This document shows positions 54,117-62,668 of a stretch of 64,000 nucleotides of DNA, piece by piece. The notes under the pieces are model-generated. The model did not search any database. It worked only from the letters and a program-made list of their open reading frames with translations, and had not been told where the DNA came from. Position numbers and translations under genes: made by a program. Positions within the stretch are counted from its first letter, which is position 1; each line of letters starts with the position of its first letter. Location of the stretch: NCBI RefSeq assembly GCF_005435165.1, contig NZ_SGUC01000006.1, positions 1 to 64,000 on the forward strand, in the 5' to 3' direction. This stretch comes from Halorubrum sp. GN11_10-6_MGM. GTDB lineage: Archaea > Halobacteriota > Halobacteria > Halobacteriales > Haloferacaceae.

Positions 54117-55520
54117 ATGGATAGAAATTTGACGCGGCGCAAGATGCTCGGCGCCGGCGCCACGGTCGGCCTCGGCTCCTTGGCAGGCTGCGGAGGGGAC
54201 GGAGACTCGACGGGGCCCGGAGCGAACTCGGAAGCCAATCCGAACACGACGGGACCGGAGACTGAGAGGGAGCAATCGGAAGACGGTGTGCCCGCTCAGA
54301 CGGGGGTCCTCCCGGCCCAGTTCGTGGTCACGAAGGGGTCCGACGAGATTCGGGCGTACGACGGTACGACGCTCGAGGTGGCGTTCCGGGGCGAAGCCGG
54401 GGCGGAAGACGGTCGCGTGCTACAGGAAACGTTCGATGCGACCGACGGCGGCCGGGTCTTCATTCGGCGCGGCACCTACACGGTGGACCGTGGATTACGG
54501 ATCCGGAACGATGGCACCGAGATCCGGTCGGACTTCGCGCGGCTCGCGTTCAGCGACCACGAGCCGTCCGGCTCGGCGCAGGTCGACTTCGCGGTGAATT
54601 CGGCGGAACACGTGGAAGTGAACGGGCTCGTCCTCGACGCCCGGAAGCGGGAGCGAACCGGGGGAACTCGGACGGCGGACATCTGGGGCGAATCGGCCTT
54701 CGTGGCGTACCGGAACTGTGTGATTTTCGGCGGGAAGTCCGTCGACGGAAACGCCGGCTACGGCATCGGCGAGGATAACGACGCCGACTACGTCACCATC
54801 GACAACTGCGTCATCCGCGACAGCGACCGGCACGCCTACCACCCTTCTGCCGCTCATCACCGAATCGTCAACTCGACGTTCATCAACAACGCCCAACGAA
54901 CGGGCGACATCTTCGACCTCGCGTCGACGAAGGCGGTGGTCGCCAACAACCACTTCGAGGCGAACGGTCACGGCATCAAGATCGACGACGCCGGCGACGC
55001 CGCTAGCGGCGGAAACATCCTCATCACGGGGAACGTCTTCACGGACAACTACTTGGAGGACGTCGCCTCCGGTCAGATCGAGTTCGCGGACACCCGCGTC
55101 GATTCGGTGACTCTCTCGGACAACACCTTCCTGTTACCGGACATCGACGCGGAAGAGACGTCGGCTCACGTGCTCTTCGATTCCAACCTCGATCTCGGGA
55201 GCGTTACGTTCCGTAACAACTACTTCGCTGGTGGCGGCCGGAACGCGCTGACGTGGTTTACCGAATCGGGCCGGCGGCTCGACACGCTCGTCTTCGAACA
55301 CAACACGTTCGAAGACATCTCCGGCGACGTGGGGCTGCTCGCGAGCGCTAACCGCTTGCTGTTCCGGGACAACCTCATAACGTGTTCGGGGTCACGGCGA
55401 GGGCGTCTCGATATCATCGAATCGAACACCGGTGTCGTCTCCGGGAACGTCTGCTACAACGCGACGATCGAGGTTGCCGACGGTCTCAACGTGATCGCCG
55501 AGAGAAACCACAACTTCTGA
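54117..55520 (+). CDS. Tat-exported lipoprotein with right-handed beta-helix
   Basis: The 467-residue protein begins with a twin-arginine signal (LTRRKMLGAGA, Arg7-Arg8) and a lipobox LAGC (Cys25), followed by a Gly/Asp/Thr-rich linker (25-60). The rest has repeated short strands such as VVANNHFEANGHGIKIDD, ILITGNVFTDNYLE and LVFEHNTFEDIS, with regular NNxF/GNxF ladders typical of pectate-lyase-like parallel beta-helices. It is probably a surface glycan-acting or binding protein. Codons are less GC-biased than the neighbours, and it follows a tRNA, both hints of acquisition. No catalytic residues could be assigned. Confidence 0.88.
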   Translation: MDRNLTRRKMLGAGATVGLGSLAGCGGDGDSTGPGANSEANPNTTGPETEREQSEDGVPAQTGVLPAQFVVTKGSDEIRAYDGTTLEVAFRGEAGAEDGRVLQETFDATDGGRVFIRRGTYTVDRGLRIRNDGTEIRSDFARLAFSDHEPSGSAQVDFAVNSAEHVEVNGLVLDARKRERTGGTRTADIWGESAFVAYRNCVIFGGKSVDGNAGYGIGEDNDADYVTIDNCVIRDSDRHAYHPSAAHHRIVNSTFINNAQRTGDIFDLASTKAVVANNHFEANGHGIKIDDAGDAASGGNILITGNVFTDNYLEDVASGQIEFADTRVDSVTLSDNTFLLPDIDAEETSAHVLFDSNLDLGSVTFRNNYFAGGGRNALTWFTESGRRLDTLVFEHNTFEDISGDVGLLASANRLLFRDNLITCSGSRRGRLDIIESNTGVVSGNVCYNATIEVADGLNVIAERNHNF

Positions 55521-55770
55521 CCGGTCTGGGATGTCAGTACCGATATCGGTCGACGATTCGAACGCCTTCTCTCGGTAGGGGTCGCCACACGGTCCCGATA
55601 GCGCCCGACTCGAACGGCTTCGACCCGGGACGGATCGAGCGCTGGCGCCGCTCTATCCCCGCGTCCTGACCGCGTCGCCGAGTCCCGTCTCGGGATACCC
55701 CTCGCCTCGACGCCTTCCGAAGTGTCGAGTCGGCGCGGACGGTGTTAGCCCTGATAATTTGCGGTGTACG

Positions 55771-55779
55771 CTTTTATAT
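55771..55779 (+). promoter_or_regulatory. TATA box of the PAS protein gene
   Basis: CTTTTATAT is centred about 25 bases before ATG 55800. Confidence 0.65.
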
Positions 55780-55799
55780 CGCAGCGACGTGGGGCGGGT

Positions 55800-57935
55800 A
55801 TGACGCTGGAGACCGACCCGGCCCGGCCGATCGTTCACCGCGGCCTCGACGGGGAGTTGGTTCGCGAGGCGGTCGCGGAGTCGACCGTCGTCGCCGACCC
55901 CGAGCGCGTCCTGTCGGTGGGTCCGGAGGCCGGAGACCTCGCCTCGGTCGCGGGAACCGACCCGCTGGTGGTCGTCTGTCGCCTGAGCGCGGGCGATACC
56001 GACGGGTTCGCCGCGGTCCGCGAGTCGTTCCCCGACGCGCCGTCGCTCGCGCTCGTCGCCGACGACGACGCGGTCGGTGACGCGCTCGCGGCCGGCGCGA
56101 CCGACGTGTTCGTCCGTCGTGAGGGGATCGACGAGGCGGCGGTGCTCGCTCGGCGGATCGACGCGCTCGCGACCTCGCCGGATGAGTCGACGGCGGCCGG
56201 TGGCTCGGCCGAGCCGTCGCTCGGCTCGGAGTCGACGGGGCGGCTCCTCGACGCCATCGACGACTCCTTTTACGCGCTCGACGCGGACGGGTCGCTCGTC
56301 CGGTGGAACGAGCGGTTCCGCGACGTCACCGGCTACGACGACGCTGAGTTGGCGGGGATGCACGCGCTCGACTTCTTCGTCGGCGCCGACCGGGACCGCG
56401 TGGCCGACGCCATCGAGACCGCGCTCGACCGCGGCAGCGCCACCGTCGAGGTGGAACTCGTCGCGAAGGACGGGGAGACGGTCCCGATCGAGTACACGGG
56501 CGCGCCGGTCACCGACGCCGACGGGACGGCGACGGGCATCGTCGGCGTCGGCCGGAACCTGCGGGACCGACGCGAACGCGAGGACCGACTGGTCCGGCTT
56601 CGACAGGCGGTCGAGACGGCCGTCGACGGGGCGCCCCTGACGCTGTTCGAGATCGGTCCCGACGGCGCGGTCGCGACCGTTCGCGGCGATTCGCTTTCTC
56701 GGCGGCTCCCGGGCGGACTCGGTTCCGGGGACGCCGTCGCCGACGCGTTCGCCGACCACCCGGAGATGCGGCGGGATATCGGAGCCGCGCTCGACGGCGA
56801 GGCGAGCTGCAGCCTCGTCGAGGCGGGCGGGGCGACGTTCGAGACGTGGCTCCAGCCGGCGTTGGACGAGACGGGAACCGTCAGTCGGGTGATCTGCCTG
56901 GCGCTCGACGTGACGGAGCGGGAGAACCGAGCCGCCATGCTCGATCAGATCCGGGCGAACGCCGGCGAGGTGATCTGGCTGTCGACGCCGGAGAAAGCGT
57001 CGATGGACTTCGTCACCGACGCCTACGAGGACGTCTGGGGGCGCTCCCCGGAGACGCTGTACGAGGATCCCGTGTCGTTCGTCGAGGCGATCCACCCCGA
57101 CGACCGAGAGCGGGTCGAGGCGGCGTTGGCGGAGCAGCGCGAGGCTCCCGACGCGTACGAGGAGACGTACCGCGTGGTTCGACCGGACGGCGAGGTCCGG
57201 TGGGTACACGACCAGTCGGCCGGCGTCTACGAGGACGGAGAGTTGACCCGGATCGTCGGCATCGCGACCGACGTCACCGTTCGGAAGCGACGCGAGCGCG
57301 AGCTCCGACTGAAGAACCGCGTCGTCGAGACCGCTCCCGTCGGCATCGCGATCCACGAGACCGGCGACGGAAACGGGTCGATATCCCACGTCAACGAACG
57401 GTTCGCGGCGACTGCGGGCCGCGACCGCGATGCGGTCACGGGCGAGGGGCTCTCCGTACTCGGCGGTGACGACACGGACGCCGATCGGCTCCGGGCGCTG
57501 GAGGCGGCCGTCGAGTCCGGCGCCCGCGGCTCGGAGACCCTCGTCTGTCACCGCGGGGACGGGACGCCGTTCTGGGGGCGTATCGACGTCGCTCCCGTCG
57601 TCGGGCCGGACGGGGAGGCGACTCACGCCGTCAGCTTCCTCCAAGACGTGACGGAGTCGAAGGAGCACGAACAGGAGATAGAGCGTCATCTGACGGAGTT
57701 CGGCGAGGTGCTCGCCGAGGACCTCGGAGCCCCGCTCCGGGAGGCGGACCGGCGGCTCGACGCCGCGCTCGACGGCGAGTCGGACGAGGACCTTCGACGG
57801 GCGAAACGGGCGGTCGAGACCGCTCGCTCGCTGGTCGACGACCTCGAGACCGTCCACTCGTTCTCCGTCGAACCGCGGCGGCTCTCGGAGTCGATTCGCG
57901 GGGGGACGCCTGCGCCGACGGAGGGCGATGAGTGA
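55800..57935 (+). CDS. multi-PAS sensor with receiver-like N-terminus and dead kinase end
   Basis: The 711-residue protein has a receiver-like N-terminus (VADPERVLSV ... LALVADDDAVGDALAAGATDVFVRR, about residues 25-125), then four PAS/PAC-like regions (about 145-260, 270-385, 390-510 and 515-625; for example YALDADGSLVRWNERFRDVTGY and VTERENR/VTVRKRR ends). The C-terminal 80 residues look like a histidine-kinase dimerisation helix, but the phospho-His block is VLAEDLGAPL with Glu640 in the His place, and no ATPase domain follows before the stop. It probably signals by protein contact. A HalX-like regulator follows 102 bases downstream. Confidence 0.88.
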   Translation: MTLETDPARPIVHRGLDGELVREAVAESTVVADPERVLSVGPEAGDLASVAGTDPLVVVCRLSAGDTDGFAAVRESFPDAPSLALVADDDAVGDALAAGATDVFVRREGIDEAAVLARRIDALATSPDESTAAGGSAEPSLGSESTGRLLDAIDDSFYALDADGSLVRWNERFRDVTGYDDAELAGMHALDFFVGADRDRVADAIETALDRGSATVEVELVAKDGETVPIEYTGAPVTDADGTATGIVGVGRNLRDRREREDRLVRLRQAVETAVDGAPLTLFEIGPDGAVATVRGDSLSRRLPGGLGSGDAVADAFADHPEMRRDIGAALDGEASCSLVEAGGATFETWLQPALDETGTVSRVICLALDVTERENRAAMLDQIRANAGEVIWLSTPEKASMDFVTDAYEDVWGRSPETLYEDPVSFVEAIHPDDRERVEAALAEQREAPDAYEETYRVVRPDGEVRWVHDQSAGVYEDGELTRIVGIATDVTVRKRRERELRLKNRVVETAPVGIAIHETGDGNGSISHVNERFAATAGRDRDAVTGEGLSVLGGDDTDADRLRALEAAVESGARGSETLVCHRGDGTPFWGRIDVAPVVGPDGEATHAVSFLQDVTESKEHEQEIERHLTEFGEVLAEDLGAPLREADRRLDAALDGESDEDLRRAKRAVETARSLVDDLETVHSFSVEPRRLSESIRGGTPAPTEGDE

Positions 57936-58037
57936 CCCGACGGCGGTGAGCGACCGGCCGGTGCCGCGCGTACCGACAGCGCAGAGTGAGGCGACCGCAC
58001 CGCAGGTCTCGCGAGAGACCCGGTCGGGTGTGGGACG

Positions 58038-58850
58038 GTGACCGGCGTCGAACTCCCCGTCTCGACGGTCGTCGTCTGCGAGGCGAACCGAACGAGAGCG
58101 GACCTCTACGGGCTCTGGCTCGACGCCTACGAACCTCGCCGCGCGCTGACGAGCGCGCAGTTCGCCGAGGCGTTCGACGCCGGCGTCGCTGTCCTCGTGC
58201 TCGACGACTCGTTCGGCGACGGGAGCGCCGAGGCGGTGGTCGAACGGGTCCGATCGGAGGCTGCACACTGCCGCGTCATCGGCATCAGAGAGGCGTCGGA
58301 CGCGGACGACCCCTCGGCGTACGACCGGGACCTCACGCGGCCGGTGTTCGAGGCGGACCTCACCGACTGCGTCGAGACGCTGCTGTACCGGGCGAACTAC
58401 CACCTGCTGTTGGACAAGTACTACCGGACCACGGTGTTGATCTCGGCGTACGAGTGGCGGACCGGCGACGAGGGGTCCCCCGCGGCGGACTCGCCCGACG
58501 CCGAGCGGTACGACCGACTGCGGGACCGCGCCGAGCGACTACAGGGCTACCTGAACGACATCCGCCCTGCCATGACCGACGAGGACGTCCGCGCCGTCGC
58601 GGAGGGGATCGCGGTCGCCGACGCCGAACCGGCTGATGCCGAACCGGCTGACGCCGCGGGAGGGAAATCGGGCGAGAGCAAGTACCGCCCCGACGAGTGC
58701 GCTCGGTGCGGGACGGACTGGCGAGGGTCGAACGGGAGCGAGGCGCCCGCGACGAAGCTGGGCGCCTACGTCTGGCGGTGCGGTAGCTGCGGACACGTGG
58801 ATATGCGAGCCGACCCGAACCACCGACACGTCTCCTCGTTCCGGCGGTGA
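58038..58850 (+). CDS. HalX-type receiver-like regulator with C-terminal zinc ribbon
   Basis: The 270-residue protein starts with GTG at 58038. Residues 8-110 follow a receiver fold (VVVCEANRTRADLYGLWL; VLVLDDSFGDGSAEAV; VIGIREAS). The next block (CVETLLYRANYHLLLDKYYRTTVLISAYEW) resembles the HalX domain, which follows haloarchaeal receivers. The C-terminus has CARCG...CGSCGH, a zinc ribbon (about residues 220-260). A short repeat (ADAEPADAEPADAA) links the parts. The upstream PAS pseudo-kinase is a likely signalling partner. Confidence 0.82.
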   Translation: MTGVELPVSTVVVCEANRTRADLYGLWLDAYEPRRALTSAQFAEAFDAGVAVLVLDDSFGDGSAEAVVERVRSEAAHCRVIGIREASDADDPSAYDRDLTRPVFEADLTDCVETLLYRANYHLLLDKYYRTTVLISAYEWRTGDEGSPAADSPDAERYDRLRDRAERLQGYLNDIRPAMTDEDVRAVAEGIAVADAEPADAEPADAAGGKSGESKYRPDECARCGTDWRGSNGSEAPATKLGAYVWRCGSCGHVDMRADPNHRHVSSFRR

Positions 58851-58870
58851 GTCGGCGGTCTGGCACGAAT

Positions 58871-58879
58871 CCTTTATCA
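58871..58879 (+). promoter_or_regulatory. TATA-like element of the SDR gene
   Basis: CCTTTATCA is centred about 28 bases before ATG 58903. Confidence 0.55.
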
Positions 58880-58902
58880 AGCGCGCCGTCGACCCCGAGC
58901 AC

Positions 58903-59640
58903 ATGACGGATCTCGACGGCGCGGCGGCGGTGATAACCGGGGCGAGCTCGGGGATCGGGGAGGCGACGGCGCACGCGCTCGCGGAGCGCGGCGCGAACCT
59001 CGTCCTCGTCGCGAGACGGCGCGAGGCGCTCGAATCGGTCGCGGACGACGTACGGGCCGAACACGGCGTCGAGGCGGTCGTCGCGGACGGCGACGTGCGC
59101 GACCCGGCGACCTCGGCGGCGGCGGTCGAGGCCGCGGTCGAGTCGTTCGGCGGGCTCGACGTCGCCGTCGTCAACGCGGGGCTCGCCCGCGGGAGCGACG
59201 TGGCGACGATGACCGACGAGGAGTACGCCGCGATGCAGGAGACGAACGTCGACGGAGCGTTCTACCTGACGCGCGAGGCGCTCCCGTACCTCACGGAGAG
59301 CGAGGGGAGCCTGATCGCGGTCGGCAGCTTCGCCGGCCAGTTCCCCCGCTCGTTCAACCCCGTGTACGCCGCGACGAAGTGGTGGGTCCGCGGGTTCGCG
59401 CACAGCGTCGCGGCGCAGGTCGGCGACGACGGCGTGGCCGTCTCGGTGGTCAACCCCTCTGAGGTCCGGACGGAGTTCGGCAGCGAGGACGGCGAGCCGT
59501 TCGAGGAACGGTTCGAGCCGGGGAGCGCCACCGAGCCCGAGGAGGTCGCCGAGGCCGTGGCCTTCGCGGCGTCGCGGCCCGGCTCGTCGGCACAGGAGAT
59601 CGACCTCTATCGCCGAGACAAGTTCTCCGATACCCTGTAG
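58903..59640 (+). CDS. short-chain dehydrogenase/reductase
   Basis: The 245-residue classical SDR has TGASSGIG (residues 12-19), VNAGLARGS, the active Ser in AVGSFAGQFP and YAATKWWVRGF with YxxxK. Similar to the YdfG-like group that oxidises hydroxy acids or reduces carbonyls; the substrate is unknown. ATG at 58903 follows the TATA element. Confidence 0.9.
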   Translation: MTDLDGAAAVITGASSGIGEATAHALAERGANLVLVARRREALESVADDVRAEHGVEAVVADGDVRDPATSAAAVEAAVESFGGLDVAVVNAGLARGSDVATMTDEEYAAMQETNVDGAFYLTREALPYLTESEGSLIAVGSFAGQFPRSFNPVYAATKWWVRGFAHSVAAQVGDDGVAVSVVNPSEVRTEFGSEDGEPFEERFEPGSATEPEEVAEAVAFAASRPGSSAQEIDLYRRDKFSDTL

Positions 59641-59658
59641 CCGTCGCGAGCGGACGCC

Positions 59659-59787
59659 TCAGCGCTCGGTCGACCCGTCGCCCCGGCAGTCGAGCGACGC
59701 CCCGCACTCCGGACAGACCTCGTCGACGCGCGTCACCGCGAGGTCACACTCGGGACAGAACTCCCGGTCGCAGGCGGAGTCTCCCAT
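59659..59787 (-). CDS. 42-residue double zinc-ribbon protein
   Basis: The tiny protein reads MGDSACDREFCPECDLAVTR, then CPECGASLDCRG; the two CPEC knuckles would form one zinc ribbon. A TATA-like AGCTATTTCC on the minus strand lies about 27 bases before ATG 59787. Such proteins are common and uncharacterised in haloarchaea. Confidence 0.75.
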   Translation of the reverse strand: MGDSACDREFCPECDLAVTRVDEVCPECGASLDCRGDGSTER

Positions 59788-59884
59788 GCCGCAACTGACG
59801 GCGCCGTTCCGGAAATAGCTTCGGCGCGGGACGGCGCGGCCTTCGAACCGAAATCCCTTTTGAACCGGTGGCCGCCGATCCGGT

Positions 59885-61168
59885 GTGAGCAACGCCGACC
59901 GCCGGGGGCAGTTCTGGGCGCTCTACCTCACCCGGTTCGCGGAGGGATTCGGGTTCATCACGCTGTTGACGCTGCTGCCGACGTACATCAACGCGCTGGA
60001 CCCGCAGGCGACGACAGTGCTAGGCGTGACGGTGTCGGCCGGGTTCGTCATCGGGATGTACACCACCGGGTTCACGCTCGCGCAGACCGTCGCCGTGGTC
60101 CCGCTCGCGTGGGCGGGCGACCGGTTCGACAAGCGGCTCGTGCTGCTCGCCGTCCTCGCTGCCGGCGCGGGCGTGTACGCGCTGTTTCCGCTCGTCGACT
60201 CCTCGGCGACGTTCATCCTCGTGCGCGCGCTTCAGGGGCTCGTCGTCACCGGCGCGGGGCTGATGACGCTCTCGCTCGTCGGGCAGATCGCCGAGACCGG
60301 CACGCGGGCGGACAAGATCGGGAAGGCGAACGCCGCCTCGTTCGGTGCCTCCATCCTCGGCTCGCTCGGAGCGGGGGCCGTCTACGACGCCGTCGGCTTC
60401 GGGCCGGTGTTCGCGCTCATCACGGCGCTGATGATCGCCGCGTGGCTCGTCACGTGGGGGTACCTCGATTCGGACCCGACGCGGGTCGAGGGGTTCCCGT
60501 TCAGCGACCTCGCGGTCAACCGCAAGATCCTGACTATCTCGACGTTCCGCGCGCAGTACGCCTTCGCGGTGACGATGGTGCGGACGTGGGTCCCGATCTA
60601 CGCCGGCACCGAGCTGGCCGCCGGGGGGCTCGCGGTCGGCGCGACCGCGGTCGCCGTGACGGTCACCGCGGAGAAGGGGACGAACATGGTCGGGCAGCTG
60701 TTCACCGGTCGCCTCTCCGACGCCTACGGCCGATCGCTGTTCGTCTTCGCAGGCGGGGGCGCGTACGGGCTGATCGCGGTGCTGATCCCGTTCTCGACCG
60801 CCATCGGAACCGTGCTCTGGACCGGCGTCTCGGTCCCGATACTGGGCGAGCTCCCCGTAGCGTACCTCCCGCTCGTCGCTCTCTCCGGGCTGCTCGGCGT
60901 CGCGGACTCGTTCCGCGAGCCGGCCAGCATGGCGCTGTTCGCCGACGAGGGGACCGACGACGGCGGCGTCGCGTCCAGCTTCGGCATCCGCGAGCTCGTG
61001 TGGCGCCCGGGCTCCGTGGCCGGCCCCCTCATCGCGGGCTGGCTGATGGTCGAGGTGAGCATGGCGTCGGTCTTCTACGTCGGCGGCGCGTTCGCGGTCA
61101 CCGGCGTCCTCGCGTTCCTCGCCGTCCTCCTCAACGACCACGGCCGCGCGGCGCTGACGGCGTGGTGA
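59885..61168 (+). CDS. MFS transporter
   Basis: The 427-residue protein has about 12 hydrophobic segments and MFS marks: AWAGDRFDKRLVLLAVL between TM2 and TM3 (the GxxxDRxxRR loop) and TGRLSDAYGRSLFVF in the second half. GTG at 59885 is used (MSNADRRGQFWALYLTRFAEGFGF), 24 bases after a T-rich element (CTTTTGAA). The substrate cannot be told; drug or metabolite export is common for this type. It is convergent with the aminotransferase gene. Confidence 0.92.
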   Translation: MSNADRRGQFWALYLTRFAEGFGFITLLTLLPTYINALDPQATTVLGVTVSAGFVIGMYTTGFTLAQTVAVVPLAWAGDRFDKRLVLLAVLAAGAGVYALFPLVDSSATFILVRALQGLVVTGAGLMTLSLVGQIAETGTRADKIGKANAASFGASILGSLGAGAVYDAVGFGPVFALITALMIAAWLVTWGYLDSDPTRVEGFPFSDLAVNRKILTISTFRAQYAFAVTMVRTWVPIYAGTELAAGGLAVGATAVAVTVTAEKGTNMVGQLFTGRLSDAYGRSLFVFAGGGAYGLIAVLIPFSTAIGTVLWTGVSVPILGELPVAYLPLVALSGLLGVADSFREPASMALFADEGTDDGGVASSFGIRELVWRPGSVAGPLIAGWLMVEVSMASVFYVGGAFAVTGVLAFLAVLLNDHGRAALTAW

Positions 61169-61253
61169 GACGTAGCGGGCCGGTCCGGCGAGAACGTCTG
61201 GTTTGAAAAACTATCTGCGTGATTCGGTGTTCGCGCTCGCGGAGGTCGTCGAC

Positions 61254-62426
61254 TCAGGCCTCGTGCCCCTGTACCGCGAGCGCCTCTTCCAGCGCCGAGA
61301 GGACGTACTCGACGTTCTTCGGGCGAGCCGAGTAGCCCATACAGCCGATCCGCCAGATGTCGCCTTCGAGGTCGCCGAGTCCGGACGCGATCTCCAGGTC
61401 GTACTCCGCGAGGAGGTGGTCGATGACGGCGCCGTCGTCGACGCCGTCGGGCACCCGCACCGCGTTCAGGCTCGGGAGCCAGTACTCGTCGGGGGCGTTC
61501 ATCTCCAGTCCGAGGTCCTGAAGCCCGGCCTTCAGCTCGCCGGCGACCTCGCGGTGACGCTCCCACCGCGACTCGATCCCCTCCTCCGCGACGAGGCGGA
61601 GCGCCTCGCGCAGCGCGTACACGTTCGTGATCGGCGCGGTGTGGTGGTACGAGCGGTCGTCGCCCCAGTATCCCTCGAGCAGCGAGAGGTCGAGGTACCA
61701 CGAGCGGGGCTGCTCGTCGCGGTCGAGCACCTTGTCCATCGCGCGGTCGTTGAGCGTGAGCGGGCTCGCGCCCGGCGGACACGAGAGGCACTTCTGCGGA
61801 CCGGAGTAGGCGACGTCGACGTCCCACTCGTCGACGCGCAGTTCCACGCCGCCGAGCGAGGTGACGCAGTCGGCGATCACGAAGGCGTCGTGGGCGTGCG
61901 CGATGTCGGTCAGTTCGGGGACGTCGGGCTGGCGGACGCCGGTCGAGGTCTCGGCGTGGACGAACCCGAACACGTCCGGCTGGTGCTCGTCGAACGCGCG
62001 CTCGACGTCGACGGGGTCGAGCGGCTCGCCCCACGGCGCGTCGACCGTCACGACCTCGCCGCCGGCGCGCTCGGCCATCGACTTCATCCGCCCGCCGAAG
62101 TAGCCGTTCGTCGGCACCAGCATGGTGTCGCCCGGCTCGACGAGGTTTCCGATCGCGGCCTCCATCGACGCCGACCCGGTGCCCGAGACCGGGATCGTCC
62201 ACTGGTTGTCCGTGCGGAACGTGTAGCGCAACAGCTCCTGTACCTCGTCCATGATCTCGACGAACGAGGGGTCGAGGTGACCGACCAGCGGCGTGCTCAT
62301 CGCCTGAAGGACGCGGGGGTGAACGTCGCTCGGCCCCGGTCCCATCAGCGTGCGGTCCGGCGGTGTCAGCTCGCCGACCTCGGGCGCTTGCTCGTCGACG
62401 CCGCGTTCGGCGTATCGCTCCGTCAT
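61254..62426 (-). CDS. class V aminotransferase (alanine-glyoxylate / serine-pyruvate type)
   Basis: The 390-residue PLP enzyme has the family start LMGPGPSDVHPRVLQAM, GTGSASMEAAI, the Asp that holds PLP in VIADCVTSLGG, and the lysine block YSGPQKCLSCPPG (Lys212). C-terminal WRIGCMGYSA is typical. It uses Ala, Ser or phosphoserine-like donors with glyoxylate or pyruvate. A T-rich box (GCTTTTTG) on the minus strand about 25 bases before ATG 62426 supports the start. Confidence 0.93.
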   Translation of the reverse strand: MTERYAERGVDEQAPEVGELTPPDRTLMGPGPSDVHPRVLQAMSTPLVGHLDPSFVEIMDEVQELLRYTFRTDNQWTIPVSGTGSASMEAAIGNLVEPGDTMLVPTNGYFGGRMKSMAERAGGEVVTVDAPWGEPLDPVDVERAFDEHQPDVFGFVHAETSTGVRQPDVPELTDIAHAHDAFVIADCVTSLGGVELRVDEWDVDVAYSGPQKCLSCPPGASPLTLNDRAMDKVLDRDEQPRSWYLDLSLLEGYWGDDRSYHHTAPITNVYALREALRLVAEEGIESRWERHREVAGELKAGLQDLGLEMNAPDEYWLPSLNAVRVPDGVDDGAVIDHLLAEYDLEIASGLGDLEGDIWRIGCMGYSARPKNVEYVLSALEEALAVQGHEA

Positions 62427-62526
62427 ACGCTAAACTCCAGCAAGCGCCGACAAAAAGCCGACGGAACCCGAATCCCTCGCGCGGCCCGTCGGCGGACGAC
62501 CCTCTCTGAGGCGATCGGCTAGGGAG

Positions 62527-62590
62527 TTTGGGGCGACCGGCTGGGGGTGACCGTCTCAGGGGTGACCGTCTTGGGGGACGACCGGCCGCG
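62527..62590. repeat. four degenerate G-run/GACCG repeats
   Basis: The gap between the aminotransferase and the histidine kinase has four diverged copies of GGGG(T)GACCGKCT: starting at about 62530, 62543, 62559 and 62573. Spacing varies from 13 to 16 bases. Function unknown. Confidence 0.6.
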
Positions 62591-62668
62591 AACCGCCTCC
62601 GTTTGGCCTCCGCCCATGTAAAATGGTAATCCACGTCACCTAAGAACCCGGGACGCGTATCTCGGAAC

